Assembly (NCBI RefSeq): GCF_900168195.1
Contig: NZ_FUYX01000002.1
Span: forward strand, 379,501-443,500
Reading direction: 5' to 3'
Length of the DNA: 64,000 bases
Origin: Allobosea thiooxidans
GTDB taxonomy: Bacteria > Pseudomonadota > Alphaproteobacteria > Rhizobiales > Beijerinckiaceae
Shown piece after piece: positions 1 through 8,742 of this stretch; within the stretch, counting starts at the first letter, position 1, and each line of letters begins with the position of its first letter. The translations under genes were made by a program, and so were the position numbers. Below the pieces are notes generated by a model that saw only the letters and a program-made list of their open reading frames with translations, searched no databases and was not told the origin of the DNA.

Positions 1-1
1 C

Positions 2-136
2 AATGCCGAGTGGGAATTCCTGACGATGCTGCATGACGAGGGCCGGCGCTCCGCCGAGGCGTTCTACCGGGCGCATCGCGATGCGATCGGAAAGCGCTCC
101 ACGCTCGATCTCGCCGAATTCACCAAGGGGGTTTGA
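2..136 (+). CDS. C-terminal end of a patatin-like phospholipase (partial)
   Basis: Only the last 44 codons lie in the window, open from the left edge to a TGA at 134-136. The tail, with the pattern NAEWEFL then GRR then GKRSTLDL, resembles the C-terminus of RssA-type patatin-like phospholipases of alphaproteobacteria, which are Ser-Asp lipid acyl hydrolases. The catalytic GXSXG region is outside the window, so activity cannot be judged. The next gene follows on the same strand after about 65 bases. The family call rests on recalled C-terminal wording rather than on catalytic motifs. Confidence 0.55.
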   Translation, partial: NAEWEFLTMLHDEGRRSAEAFYRAHRDAIGKRSTLDLAEFTKGV

Positions 137-201
137 AAGGTGCTCTTGCTGCAGGATCGAGCCGGACCGGCAAAGCCTCGGACAGGGAAGCGGGCAGGTC
201 G

Positions 202-1260
202 ATGACGAGCGGCGGCATCCATCAGGGAGCCCAGGTCGTGGTCGCCACGATCATGGCGATTGCGGCCCTTTCCATCGCGAGCTCGGTGTTCGCGCCGGTT
301 GCCTTCGCGCTCTTCATCATCGCGCTGGTCTGGCCGCTGCAGAAAGCGCTGCAGGCTTTTCTGCCGCGGCTGCTCGCGCTCGCCGTCAGCGTCGTCGTCA
401 TGACCGTCGCATTCGTCTATGTCGGCTCGCTGGTGGTGTCTGCCTTCGGGCGCGTCGGACGCTGGATCGTCAATGACGCTGCCCGCTTCCAGGCTTTCTA
501 CGACCAGATCACGCTCTGGCTCGAAGGGCACGGAATCGCGGTGGCCGGAGCCTGGTCGGAGGCCTTCAGCGTAGGCTGGATGCTGCGCACCGCGCAGACC
601 GTCACCGGCCGCCTGAACAGCACGATGAGCTTCTGGCTCGTGGTGCTGGTCTATGTCTTTCTCGGGCTGCTGGAGGTCGATGATTTCGGCCGCAAGCTCA
701 AAGGCATGCGCAACCGGGCGGCTGGCGCCTTGCTGCTGCAGGGCAGCATGCTGACGGCGGCCAAGATCAGGCGCTACATGCTGGTGCGGACGCTGATGAG
801 CGTGATCACCGGTGTCCTCGTCTGGCTCTTCGCCCGAGCCGTCGGGCTTCAACTGGCCGAGGAATGGGGCTTCATCGCCTTCTCGCTGAATTATATCCCG
901 TTCCTGGGCCCGCTCGTCGCCACCGTCTTCCCGACCTTGTTCGCGATGACGCAGTTCGGCTCCTGGCAGGCGGTGGTCGCTGTCTTCGCCTGCCTCAACC
1001 TGATCCAGTTCGTCGTCGGCAGCTATGTCGAGCCGCGGGTCGCCGGCAGCGCGCTCGCGATCTCGCCGGTGACGGTGTTGTTCTCGGTGTTCTTCTGGAG
1101 CTATCTCTGGGGCGTGTTCGGCGCCTTCATCGGCGTGCCGATCACCATCGCCTTCCTCACCTTCTGCGCCCTGCACCCGTCGAGCCTGTGGCTCGCCGAG
1201 ATTTTCGGCTCGCCGCAGAAGGAGGAGAAGGCCGCCGAGGGGGCGGCCGTCACGCCGTGA
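202..1260 (+). CDS. AI-2E family transporter (PerM/YdiK-like membrane protein)
   Basis: The 352-residue protein is mostly hydrophobic, with paired N-terminal helices, a polar central segment (about residues 90-190) and a cluster of C-terminal helices containing FSLNYIPFLGPL and a PR-VAGSALAISPV segment, the usual signature of the AI-2E exporter family (former UPF0118). Family members include autoinducer-2 exporters and Na+/H+ antiporter-like proteins, so the substrate is open. The ATG at 202 is preferred over the in-frame TTG at 133 because the hydrophobic region starts soon after it and the TTG would overlap the upstream stop. Its 3' end overlaps the convergent metallophosphoesterase gene by 11 bases. 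Confidence 0.85.
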   Translation: MTSGGIHQGAQVVVATIMAIAALSIASSVFAPVAFALFIIALVWPLQKALQAFLPRLLALAVSVVVMTVAFVYVGSLVVSAFGRVGRWIVNDAARFQAFYDQITLWLEGHGIAVAGAWSEAFSVGWMLRTAQTVTGRLNSTMSFWLVVLVYVFLGLLEVDDFGRKLKGMRNRAAGALLLQGSMLTAAKIRRYMLVRTLMSVITGVLVWLFARAVGLQLAEEWGFIAFSLNYIPFLGPLVATVFPTLFAMTQFGSWQAVVAVFACLNLIQFVVGSYVEPRVAGSALAISPVTVLFSVFFWSYLWGVFGAFIGVPITIAFLTFCALHPSSLWLAEIFGSPQKEEKAAEGAAVTP

Positions 1261-2995
1261 CGGCGGGCGGCACGGGCTCGATCATGACGCGCTGCGGTGC
1301 GAGCAGCGCGATCCCTTGCGGCGCCGCCGCCAGCGTGTGGATGTAGAAGCAGGTCGGCTCGGCATCCGTCGCCTCCATCACCGGCGAGGGCGCGGAGACG
1401 ATCTTCAGGCCGCCGCAGCGGCCGATCCAGTCGATATGGCGGTGACCATGCATCGCGACCGTGCGGGGCGCGACCGGGCGCAGCAGGCGCAACAGGCGGC
1501 TGCCGTTGATCAGGGCCGTCCCGATCCGCTCCGAAAAGGCCTTGGCCGGCCGTGGGTACTCGATCGGATGATGGTGGAGTGCCAGGATCCAGCGCGCCTG
1601 CGGGAAGGTGCGGGTCGCGGCGAGGAGCGCCTGCATATCCTCTTCGGCGACGAGGCCGAGCGCGTTGGTGAAGGAGAAGTGCGCCTCCGCGTTCGAGTTC
1701 AGCAGGATGACGCCGAGCCCGTCCGGCTCGGTCGGTGGCAGCACCATCGGAAAGGCATCCGCCCAGATCGCGGCAAGCCCGGCAGAGAGGCGCAGGCCGC
1801 CGGCATCGGCAAAGGCTGCGATCGCCTCGCGATGCGGCTCCAATGCGGTGGCGAGGCTGCCGGCGAGCCGGCTGCGGCTTTCATCGAAGACCCGCACGCG
1901 CTCGCCCTGCAACGCCGCGATGGCCGACAGCGTCCGCATCTGGCGCAGGCGCTTGCCGGGACTGCCTGGCAATTCCAGGCGGGCGGGATTGGCGCGGTCG
2001 ACGATGTTGACGTCGTGGTTCCCGGGCAGGATCAGGCTGCGCGCGGCGAGCGCGGGATGGCGCTGCATCGCATCGAGGAATTCGGCCCATTCGGCCGAGC
2101 GGCCGGCGTCAGTCATGTCACCGGTGATCAGCAGGAGGTCGAGCGGCTCGCTCTCGTGGATCTCGGACAGCCGGTCGAGCACCCGCAGGAAGCGCTCGTT
2201 GCCGCGCGGCCCGGCACGCCCGCTCTCGATCCGGAAGCCATAGCGTTCGCCGACGACATGGACGTCGGAGAGATGGGCGACGCGCCATCTCCGCGCTGAC
2301 GGAGGCGCGCTGTCGAAGCCGCCGAGATCGCGCGGCTGGTCCATCAGGCCATCCGCCATGCCCCAGAGCAGCGAGGCCAGCGCCAGATAAAGCGACATCA
2401 GCGCGACGGCATTGGCGAGGGCGGGAACGACGAGCTGGAAGGGATCGATGAAATCGGCAAAGCCGCCGCTCCAGCGCGTGGCCGGCCAGACCAGGGCGAG
2501 GACTGTGCCGGCGACGAGGCCGCCGAGGAGGCCGGCGCCGATGGCGCTGCCGGCCCGCAGTGCCGCGCGCCTGTCGGGGGCGGAGCCGACGGGAAGCAGG
2601 CGTTCGGCGAGATGCTGCAACCCTTCGCGGCAGACGGCATAGCCCGGTTGCACCACCAGCGCGTTCAGCGACCAGAAGCTCTTCTCGGCCATGCGGAAGA
2701 GCGGCCTGAAGCCATACCAGCCGATCACGGCGATGAGCGCGAGCAGGGCGAGCGAGCCGATCCCCGCCAGCGCCGCCACGCGACCAGAGATCGAGGCGAT
2801 CCAGGCAGTGATGACCAGCGGTGCGGCCCCGAGCAGGAGGCTGGGCAGCAGCGCGCCCAGCACCCAGGCGAGCGCGAGTTTCAGCAGGCTGATCTCTCCT
2901 AGAAGGCTGCCGGCGATGGCAATCAGTGAGCGCTTCTTGGTGCTGCTGGCATCGTCCTCGGCGTCGCCGTCGCGCGGTTCGATGATCATCGGCAT
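1250..2995 (-). CDS. Membrane-anchored calcineurin-like metallophosphoesterase
   Basis: The 581-residue protein has several N-terminal hydrophobic segments (about residues 30-200) and then a metallophosphoesterase domain with all the expected metal-ligand blocks: LSDVHVVG near 242, GDMTD near 292, GNHD near 327, LHHHP, and HGHRH near 516. Such enzymes use a two-metal centre to hydrolyse phosphomonoesters or phosphodiesters; lipid-linked phosphates such as UDP-diacylglucosamine are known substrates of relatives, but none can be assigned here. The ATG at 2995 with an upstream GGAG is chosen; the open frame continues upstream to 3190, but the extra residues look non-coding. It is divergent from the Mrp operon. 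Confidence 0.85.
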   Translation of the reverse strand: MPMIIEPRDGDAEDDASSTKKRSLIAIAGSLLGEISLLKLALAWVLGALLPSLLLGAAPLVITAWIASISGRVAALAGIGSLALLALIAVIGWYGFRPLFRMAEKSFWSLNALVVQPGYAVCREGLQHLAERLLPVGSAPDRRAALRAGSAIGAGLLGGLVAGTVLALVWPATRWSGGFADFIDPFQLVVPALANAVALMSLYLALASLLWGMADGLMDQPRDLGGFDSAPPSARRWRVAHLSDVHVVGERYGFRIESGRAGPRGNERFLRVLDRLSEIHESEPLDLLLITGDMTDAGRSAEWAEFLDAMQRHPALAARSLILPGNHDVNIVDRANPARLELPGSPGKRLRQMRTLSAIAALQGERVRVFDESRSRLAGSLATALEPHREAIAAFADAGGLRLSAGLAAIWADAFPMVLPPTEPDGLGVILLNSNAEAHFSFTNALGLVAEEDMQALLAATRTFPQARWILALHHHPIEYPRPAKAFSERIGTALINGSRLLRLLRPVAPRTVAMHGHRHIDWIGRCGGLKIVSAPSPVMEATDAEPTCFYIHTLAAAPQGIALLAPQRVMIEPVPPAVTA

Positions 2996-3220
2996 GGCGG
3001 CCGCTCCGGACGGTGGGACGATAGCGGCGAGAGCCTCGATTGATGCATGCGATCCTACGGAACGGCGCGAAAAACCATCCTGCGCATATCGTGCGGGCGG
3101 CTTCCAGCGACCGGGGCGAGAAAGGGACGTGGCGCACAGGAGTGAGACGTCGGGCTGATGTTGCGCGCCGAGGCGGGCGATACCCTGCAACGGCAGCAGC
3201 GATCACGGACGGGCGATGGA

Positions 3221-3730
3221 ATGACGGGCGCGGCCGCAGCCGACGACTTGCCGCTTACGGCGCTCCTCGGCCGGGGGCTTTGCCTGCTGCTGCTCTGGGT
3301 CGTCATGATCGGCCCCGCTCCGGCCGATCTGCCGTTCGGGCTCGTCGCCAGCGCCGCGGGCGTCTGGGCGAGCACCAGGCTCTGGCCCGGCGGCGGGACG
3401 CTGTCGCTGTCCGGCATCGTCCGGTTCACGCTGCGCTTCCTGGCGCAATCGGTGGTGGCGGGGCTGGATGTGGCGCGGCGTGCCTTTGCGGGCGAGCCGG
3501 ATCTGAGGCCTGGCTTCGCGACCTGCCGCTCGACGATTCCCGTCGGGCTCGCGCTGGACTCAGCCTGTGCCGTGATGAGCCTGCAGCCGGGCAAGCTGCC
3601 GGTTTCCGCCGAGGCTGACGGGACGCTCCACATCCATTGCCTCGACCTGCGCGAAGCCATCGGCGCGCAGGTTGCGGCCGACGAGGCTGCTTTCCGTCGG
3701 ATCCTCGGGCCGGAGCCGCGCCATGGCTGA
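3221..3730 (+). CDS. mrpE: Na+/H+ antiporter subunit E (MrpE/MnhE)
   Basis: A 169-residue protein with two N-terminal hydrophobic helices (LLLLWVVMIGPAPADLPFG) and a soluble C-terminal part containing the family's TCRSTIPVGLALDSACAVMSLQPG segment, as in MrpE. It is the first gene of a compact Mrp-type operon in the order E-F-G-B-C-D-(A-like). Mrp complexes exchange monovalent cations for protons across the cytoplasmic membrane and support salt and alkali tolerance. The start at 3221 is chosen by alignment to the usual length; an in-frame ATG at 3158 would add 21 polar residues. The 3' end overlaps mrpF by 8 bases. Confidence 0.88.
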   Translation: MTGAAAADDLPLTALLGRGLCLLLLWVVMIGPAPADLPFGLVASAAGVWASTRLWPGGGTLSLSGIVRFTLRFLAQSVVAGLDVARRAFAGEPDLRPGFATCRSTIPVGLALDSACAVMSLQPGKLPVSAEADGTLHIHCLDLREAIGAQVAADEAAFRRILGPEPRHG

Positions 3731-4010
3731 TGTCCTGACCGCGGCGGCGCTCTTCATCCTGGCGGCGACGGCCGTTGCGCTGTTTCGCGTGTTGCGTTCC
3801 GGCGTCGTCGCCGAGCGCATGATGGCGGTGCAACTGCTCGGGACGGGCGGCGCGGCGGCGCTTCTCCTGCTCGGCAGCGCCTCGGGCTCGGCGGCGGCCA
3901 GCGATGTCGCGCTGCTGCTGGCGTTGTTCGCGGCCTTCTCCTGCGTGGCGTTCGTGATCGGCGCGGCCGAGCCAGAGGCGGAGCCCGATCCGCCGGAGGA
4001 GCGGCCGTGA
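3723..4010 (+). CDS. mrpF: Na+/H+ antiporter subunit F (MrpF/MnhF)
   Basis: A 95-residue protein with three hydrophobic helices and the MrpF-type segment FRVLRSGVVAERMMAVQLLGT after helix 1, followed by an acidic proline-rich tail. Size and motif fit MrpF, a small structural subunit of the Mrp cation/proton antiporter. The gene starts inside the end of mrpE and overlaps mrpG by 4 bases at an GTGA junction, indicating translational coupling. No unusual residue is visible. Confidence 0.88.
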   Translation: MADVLTAAALFILAATAVALFRVLRSGVVAERMMAVQLLGTGGAAALLLLGSASGSAAASDVALLLALFAAFSCVAFVIGAAEPEAEPDPPEERP

Positions 4011-4300
4011 GCGCTGTCCTGGGCATCGTCACGATCGTCCTGGTGACGGCGGGCGCGGTGCTCTTCCTGGCCGGCACGCTCGGCCTGCTGCGCTTTCCCG
4101 ACACGCTGAGCCGGCTCCATGCCATCAGCAAGGCCGACAATCTCGGGCTCGGACTGATCGTGCTCGGCCTCCTGCCGCAGGCGGCGAGCGTAACGGGGGG
4201 CCTCAAGCTGATCTGCGTCTGGCTGCTGGCGCAGCTCTCGGCCGCGACGGCGAGCCAACTGCTCGGCCGGGCCGTCTATCGCGGCAGGCGCGAGCCATGA
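4007..4300 (+). CDS. mrpG: Na+/H+ antiporter subunit G (MrpG/MnhG)
   Basis: A 97-residue, three-helix membrane protein. It carries the conserved MrpG block GTLGLLRFPDTLSRLHAISKADNLG (residues about 22-46) that links helices 1 and 2. It begins with GTG overlapping the mrpF stop and ends overlapping the next gene by 4 bases (ATGA). MrpG is required for assembly and activity of Mrp antiporters; the operon context agrees. Confidence 0.88.
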   Translation: MSAVLGIVTIVLVTAGAVLFLAGTLGLLRFPDTLSRLHAISKADNLGLGLIVLGLLPQAASVTGGLKLICVWLLAQLSAATASQLLGRAVYRGRREP

Positions 4301-5229
4301 CGCTGCTGCTCGACCTCGCCCTCGTCGCCTGGCTGCTGGCGCTCGCGGTCCATGTCGTCGTGCAGCGGGGCGAGCGCAGCGCCATCATTGCCTTTCTTGC
4401 CTTCGGCCTCCTGCTCGGGCTGGCCTGGGTCCGGCTGGCGGCGCCCGACGTCGCCCTGACCGAGATCGCCATCGGCGGCGGCGGAACCGGGATCCTGCTG
4501 CTGCGGGCGGAAGCGGTGCTGCGCGGCCGCGGCAAGGAGGAGGAGCCGATGACGCGCGCCGGCAAGCTCGCCGTCGCGGTTGGCTGCGCCGCCATTTCCG
4601 CCGGGCTCGGCCTCGCCGTGCTGAGCTTCGCCTCTCCGGCGCCGACGCTGGCCCCGGCCGCCGCCGAGGCGCTCGGCGCGACGGGGCTGGGCAACCCCGT
4701 CACCGCCGTGCTGCTGGCCTATCGCGCGCTCGACACGCTGCTGGAGAAGATCGTGGTGCTGCTCGCCCTGATCGGAGTCTGGTCGCTGGCGCCCGACGGC
4801 GTCTGGGACGGGGCTCCGGAGGTGAAGCCCGCGATCGTCCCCGGGCCGCTCACCTATCTCGCGCGCATCCTGCCTCCTTTCGGCATCGTCATCGGCGTCT
4901 ACATGTTCTGGGTCGGGGCGGATGCGCCGGGCGGAACCTTCCAGGCCGGGACGGTGCTGGCCGCGATGTGGCTGCTGGTGATGATGGCGGGGCTCAAGCC
5001 GCCGCCGGATACGTCGCGGCCCTTGCTGGTGCTGGCGCTGACCGGCGGTCCGGCGCTGTTCCTGGCGATCGCGTTTCTCGGCTCGATCTTCGCCGAGGGC
5101 TTCCTCGCTTATCCGGAAGGCCTTGCCAAGCCGCTCATCGTCGCGATCGAGGCGGCCCTGACGCTGTCGGTCGCGGCGGCGCTCGCCATGCTGGTCGCGG
5201 GACCAGCGCGAAAGGCGCCGGCGCGATGA
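4297..5229 (+). CDS. mrpB: Fused DUF4040 (MbhD-like) and MnhB-like Mrp subunit
   Basis: The 310-residue protein combines two domains that in Bacillus are the C-terminal part of MrpA and the separate MrpB. Residues about 1-85 form a DUF4040/MbhD domain, with LLLGLAWVRLAAPDVALTEIAIGGG holding the conserved PDVALTE motif. Residues about 130-305 form an MnhB domain with the VGADAPGGTFQAGTVLA motif. The large NuoL-like part of MrpA is missing here and is probably supplied by the last gene of the operon. It overlaps mrpG and mrpC by 4 bases each. The fused DUF4040-MnhB form occurs in alphaproteobacterial group II Mrp operons. Confidence 0.85.
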   Translation: MTLLLDLALVAWLLALAVHVVVQRGERSAIIAFLAFGLLLGLAWVRLAAPDVALTEIAIGGGGTGILLLRAEAVLRGRGKEEEPMTRAGKLAVAVGCAAISAGLGLAVLSFASPAPTLAPAAAEALGATGLGNPVTAVLLAYRALDTLLEKIVVLLALIGVWSLAPDGVWDGAPEVKPAIVPGPLTYLARILPPFGIVIGVYMFWVGADAPGGTFQAGTVLAAMWLLVMMAGLKPPPDTSRPLLVLALTGGPALFLAIAFLGSIFAEGFLAYPEGLAKPLIVAIEAALTLSVAAALAMLVAGPARKAPAR

Positions 5230-5570
5230 CGGCGTCGCTATCGCCCGGCGCCCTGTTCGGCCTGTGCGGGGCGGCGCTCGTCGGCATCGGGCTCTACGCC
5301 ATCGTCACGCATCCCGGGCTGCTGCGCCGGATCGTCGGCTGCAACATCCTCGGCGCGGGCATCTTCCTCGTCTTCGGCGCCGTGGCGCGCCGCGGCGGCG
5401 GCGCCGGTTTTGAGGCTGACCCCGTGCCGCAGGCGCTGGTGATTACCGGCATCGTCGTCGCCTTTTCGGCAAGCGCGCTTGCAGTCGCCCTGCTGAAGCG
5501 GCTCTCCGAACTGAATGTCGGCGAGCGAAACGGGACGGCCGCTCCCACCGAACAGCGGGGCAGGCTGTGA
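5226..5570 (+). CDS. mrpC: Na+/H+ antiporter subunit C (MrpC/MnhC, NuoK-like)
   Basis: A 114-residue, three-helix protein homologous to NuoK. It has the MrpC features LRRIVGCNILGAGIFLVF in the second helix and DPVPQALVITGIVVAFSASALAVAL in the third. The C-terminal 20 residues are polar and variable. ATG at 5226 overlaps the previous gene's stop, and its own stop overlaps the GTG start of mrpD, so the junctions are translationally coupled. Confidence 0.88.
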   Translation: MTASLSPGALFGLCGAALVGIGLYAIVTHPGLLRRIVGCNILGAGIFLVFGAVARRGGGAGFEADPVPQALVITGIVVAFSASALAVALLKRLSELNVGERNGTAAPTEQRGRL

Positions 5571-7090
5571 CGCCGTTCGCCCATGCCACGACGCCGGGCG
5601 GCTTCCTGCTCGTTCTGGCCGTGATCCTGCCGGTCTGTGCCGTGCTCGCCATCTTCGCCTGCGGGCCACGCAGCGCGGCGCGGATCGCGATGACGACGCT
5701 CGCGGCGGGGCTCGCGATCGCCATCGCGATCGCCGTGGAGCTGATCGCTAGCGGTGCGGCCCTGTCCTATGTCGTCGGCGCCTGGCGGCCGCCGCTCGGC
5801 ATCGCGCTGCGGGCGGACGGGCTGTCTGGGGCGATGCTCGTCATGACGGCCCTGGTCGTCGTCACGGTCGGGCTGTTCGCGCGGGTCCAGTATGGGCTGC
5901 ATGACGGTGCCGGCGGGGGGCGCGCGCAGACGACCTTCTGGCTGATGCTGCTCGCGCTCTGGAGCGCGCTCAATGCCGTCTTCGTCGGGGAAGACCTGTT
6001 CAACCTCTATGTCGCGCTGGAGCTATTGACCTTCGCGGCCGTGCCGCTCGTCTGCCTCGACGGCCGGGCGGAGACCGTCAAGGCTGCCCTGCGCTATCTG
6101 TTGTTCGCGCTCGTCGGCTCGCTGCTCTATTTGCTCGGGACCGGGTTGATCTACGGCCAGTACGGCACGCTCGACCTGCTCACCCTGTCGCGGCTGAGCC
6201 GGCAGGAACCGGCCTTGTCCGCCGCGCTGGCGCTGATGATCGTCGGGCTCCTCGCCAAGGCGGCGCTGTTTCCGCTGCATCTGTGGCTGCCGCCGGCCCA
6301 TGCCGGGGCGCCGGCGCCGGCCAGTGCCGTGCTCTCGGCCCTGGTGGTCAAGGCGCCGGTCTTCCTGATCCTGCGGCTGGTGCTCGACGTCGCTCCGCCT
6401 CAGGCGGCCGCGATTGCCGGGCAACTGCTCGCCGTTCTCGGCGCCGCCTCGATCCTGTTCTGCAGCGTCATGGCGCTGAGGCAGGCGCGGCTCAAGCTGA
6501 TGATCGCTTATTCGACGGTCGCGCAGATCGGCTATCTCTTCATCGTCTTTCCGCTTGCTGCCGGCAGCGCCGAGCTGCCGCCCTGGGGCACGATCGCCTG
6601 GACGGGCGGCGCGCTCCAACTCGTCTCCCACGCCCTGGCGAAAGCGGCGATGTTCCTGGCGGCGGGCGTCATCGCCGAGGCCTTCGGCCATGACCGCATC
6701 GCCGATCTCGGCGGCTTCGGCCGGGCCCTGCCGCTGAGCGCGGCTGCCTTCGGCCTGGCGGGCCTCTCGCTGATGGGCATCCCGCCGAGCGGCGGCTTCG
6801 TCGCGAAATGCCTGCTGCTGACCGCGGCGGTGATCGAGGGATATCCCTGGCTGGCGGCGACCATCCTGGCGGGTGGACTGCTTGCCGGCGGCTATGTCTT
6901 CAGGGTGATCGATACCGCCCTCGCCATTCCGGCCGTCCCCGTCGCGCCGCGTCGGCCGGTGCCGCGCCGGCTCGAACTCGCGGCGCTCGCCCTGGCCGTG
7001 GCCGCGGTGCTGCTCGGCTTGGTGCCGCTGCGCCCCTTCGGGCTTCTGCAGATTGGCCGCGACGGCCTCGCCATGGCGGGGCTACCATGA
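5567..7090 (+). CDS. mrpD: Na+/H+ antiporter subunit D (MrpD, NuoM/N-like)
   Basis: A 507-residue polytopic membrane protein of the proton-conducting transporter family shared with complex I subunits NuoL/M/N. Visible family elements include a glutamate in the fifth helix region (LFNLYVALELLTFAAVPLV), the lysine helix AKAALFPLHLWLPPAHAGAPAPASAVLSALVVK, and the segment QARLKLMIAYSTVAQIGY. These lysine and glutamate positions form the proton path in the family. It starts with GTG overlapping mrpC and ends overlapping the next gene by 4 bases. MrpD is one of the two large antiporter-like subunits. Confidence 0.9.
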   Translation: MTPFAHATTPGGFLLVLAVILPVCAVLAIFACGPRSAARIAMTTLAAGLAIAIAIAVELIASGAALSYVVGAWRPPLGIALRADGLSGAMLVMTALVVVTVGLFARVQYGLHDGAGGGRAQTTFWLMLLALWSALNAVFVGEDLFNLYVALELLTFAAVPLVCLDGRAETVKAALRYLLFALVGSLLYLLGTGLIYGQYGTLDLLTLSRLSRQEPALSAALALMIVGLLAKAALFPLHLWLPPAHAGAPAPASAVLSALVVKAPVFLILRLVLDVAPPQAAAIAGQLLAVLGAASILFCSVMALRQARLKLMIAYSTVAQIGYLFIVFPLAAGSAELPPWGTIAWTGGALQLVSHALAKAAMFLAAGVIAEAFGHDRIADLGGFGRALPLSAAAFGLAGLSLMGIPPSGGFVAKCLLLTAAVIEGYPWLAATILAGGLLAGGYVFRVIDTALAIPAVPVAPRRPVPRRLELAALALAVAAVLLGLVPLRPFGLLQIGRDGLAMAGLP

Positions 7091-8718
7091 CCCCGGCCGC
7101 CCTTCTTCTCGCCGCCGCGCTGCTCTTTCCTCTCCTGCTCGCGATTGGCTGCCTGTCGGCTCGGTTCAGGGCGCGGGCGCTGTCCGTGCTCGTCGCCGCG
7201 CCGCTGCCGGCGCTCGCGGCGGCGATCCTGGTGCCGGAAGGCCGTTTCGCCTTCTTCCCCCAGCCGTTCCGCCTGACGCTGGTGCTCGACCAGCCGGGCG
7301 CGATCCTGCTCGGGGGCGCAGCCCTGCTCTGGAGCGCGGCCGGTGCCTTTGCCGCCTCGTCGATGACGCGCGATCCTGCGGCGCCGCGTTTCGCGGTCTG
7401 GTGGCTCTTGACGCTCGCCGGCTGCCTCGGCCTCTTCCTCGTCGGCGACGTCGTGAATTTCTACCTGCTGTTCACACTGGCGAGCCTCGCCGCCTATGGG
7501 CTGATCATCCATGAGCAGAGTGCGGCGGCTCACCGGGCCGGCGTGATCTATGTCGTGCTCGCGCTGCTGGCCGAGGCGTTCCTGCTGATCGCGCTGGTGA
7601 TGCTGGCTGCGACCCATCCCGACGCCAATCCGCCGATCCGCAGCGTCGTCGCCGACCTGCCGGCCTCGCCGATGCGCGACGGCACGGTCGCGCTGCTGAT
7701 TCTCGGCTTTGCGCTGAAGATGGGGCTGGTGCCGCTGCATGTCTGGCTGCCGCTGGCGCATCCGGCGGCGCCGACGCCGGCCTCCGCGGTGCTGAGCGGC
7801 GTCGTGGTCAAGGCGGGGGTGATCGGGCTGATCCGCTTCCTGCCCTTCGAGGCCGGGATGCCGGCCTGGGGCGCCGCCCTGATCGGGCTCGGCATCGTTA
7901 CCTCCTGTTACGGCGTCGTGGTCGGCATCACCCAGCGGCGGGCCAAGACGGTCCTGGCCTACTCAACCGTCAGCCAGATGGGGCTGCTCGCCGTGCTGCT
8001 CGGCGTCGGCCTCGAGACCGCCGACCCGGACGCGACCAACCTCGCCGCCTACTACGCCGTGCACCATACGCTGGTGAAGGGCGCGCTCTTCCTCGGCATC
8101 GGTATCCTGGCCGCGACCGGCGGGCGTCGCCTGGGGCTCGTGCTGCTGCTCATGGCCGTGCTCGCGCTCAGCCTCGGCGGGTTGCCGCTGACCAGCGGCG
8201 CGCTGGCCAAGCTCGCGACCAAGCCGATGCTCGGCTATGGCTGGCTGGCCGGCGCGATGACGCTCGCCGCCGCCGGCAGCACCGCGCTGATGGTGCATTT
8301 CCTGCTGATCGTCCGTCGCGACGCCGCCGGCAACCCGGCGATGTCACCGCCGATCGGGCAGTTCGCGCCGTGGCTTGTCGTCCTCGCAGCCTCGCTCGTC
8401 ATTCCCTGGTCGCTCTACCCGGCGGTCTCGGGCGAGACGGTTGCGAGCCTGCTGCAGCCGGAGGCGCTCTGGAAGGTGACATGGCCCATGCTGCTCGGCG
8501 CGGTCGTGATGCTGTTCGTCGATCGCCTGCCGCGGCGCCTCGGCCTGATCCCGGAGGGCGACATCGTCGTTCTGGCGCAGGCGGGCGCGCCGCTCGTCCG
8601 CGGTCTGTCGAACCGGATCGGCGAGGTCGACGTCAACCTCCGGCGCTGGCCCGTGGCCGGGCTCGGGCTGATCGCGCTTGCCATCCTGCTCGGCGGCGCT
8701 TTGATGTTTCGCGCCTGA
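7087..8718 (+). CDS. Second antiporter-like subunit, stands in for the NuoL-like part of MrpA
   Basis: A 543-residue proton-conducting membrane subunit, related to but different from the upstream MrpD. It has NFYLLFTLASLAAYGLI, where MrpD has an acidic residue, then ALKMGLVPLHVWLPLAHPAAPTPASAVLSGVVVK and TVLAYSTVSQMG. A typical MrpA of about 800-960 residues is absent, so this protein plus the DUF4040-MnhB fusion together supply its domains. It is the last of seven overlapping Mrp genes; the SLC13 gene follows after 24 bases. The glutamate normally seen in the LYxxWE-type helix is not evident in the TLASLAAYG segment, which deserves an alignment. Confidence 0.8.
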   Translation: MTPAALLLAAALLFPLLLAIGCLSARFRARALSVLVAAPLPALAAAILVPEGRFAFFPQPFRLTLVLDQPGAILLGGAALLWSAAGAFAASSMTRDPAAPRFAVWWLLTLAGCLGLFLVGDVVNFYLLFTLASLAAYGLIIHEQSAAAHRAGVIYVVLALLAEAFLLIALVMLAATHPDANPPIRSVVADLPASPMRDGTVALLILGFALKMGLVPLHVWLPLAHPAAPTPASAVLSGVVVKAGVIGLIRFLPFEAGMPAWGAALIGLGIVTSCYGVVVGITQRRAKTVLAYSTVSQMGLLAVLLGVGLETADPDATNLAAYYAVHHTLVKGALFLGIGILAATGGRRLGLVLLLMAVLALSLGGLPLTSGALAKLATKPMLGYGWLAGAMTLAAAGSTALMVHFLLIVRRDAAGNPAMSPPIGQFAPWLVVLAASLVIPWSLYPAVSGETVASLLQPEALWKVTWPMLLGAVVMLFVDRLPRRLGLIPEGDIVVLAQAGAPLVRGLSNRIGEVDVNLRRWPVAGLGLIALAILLGGALMFRA

Positions 8719-8742
8719 CGCCACCCGGCAGGAGAGCGCGAC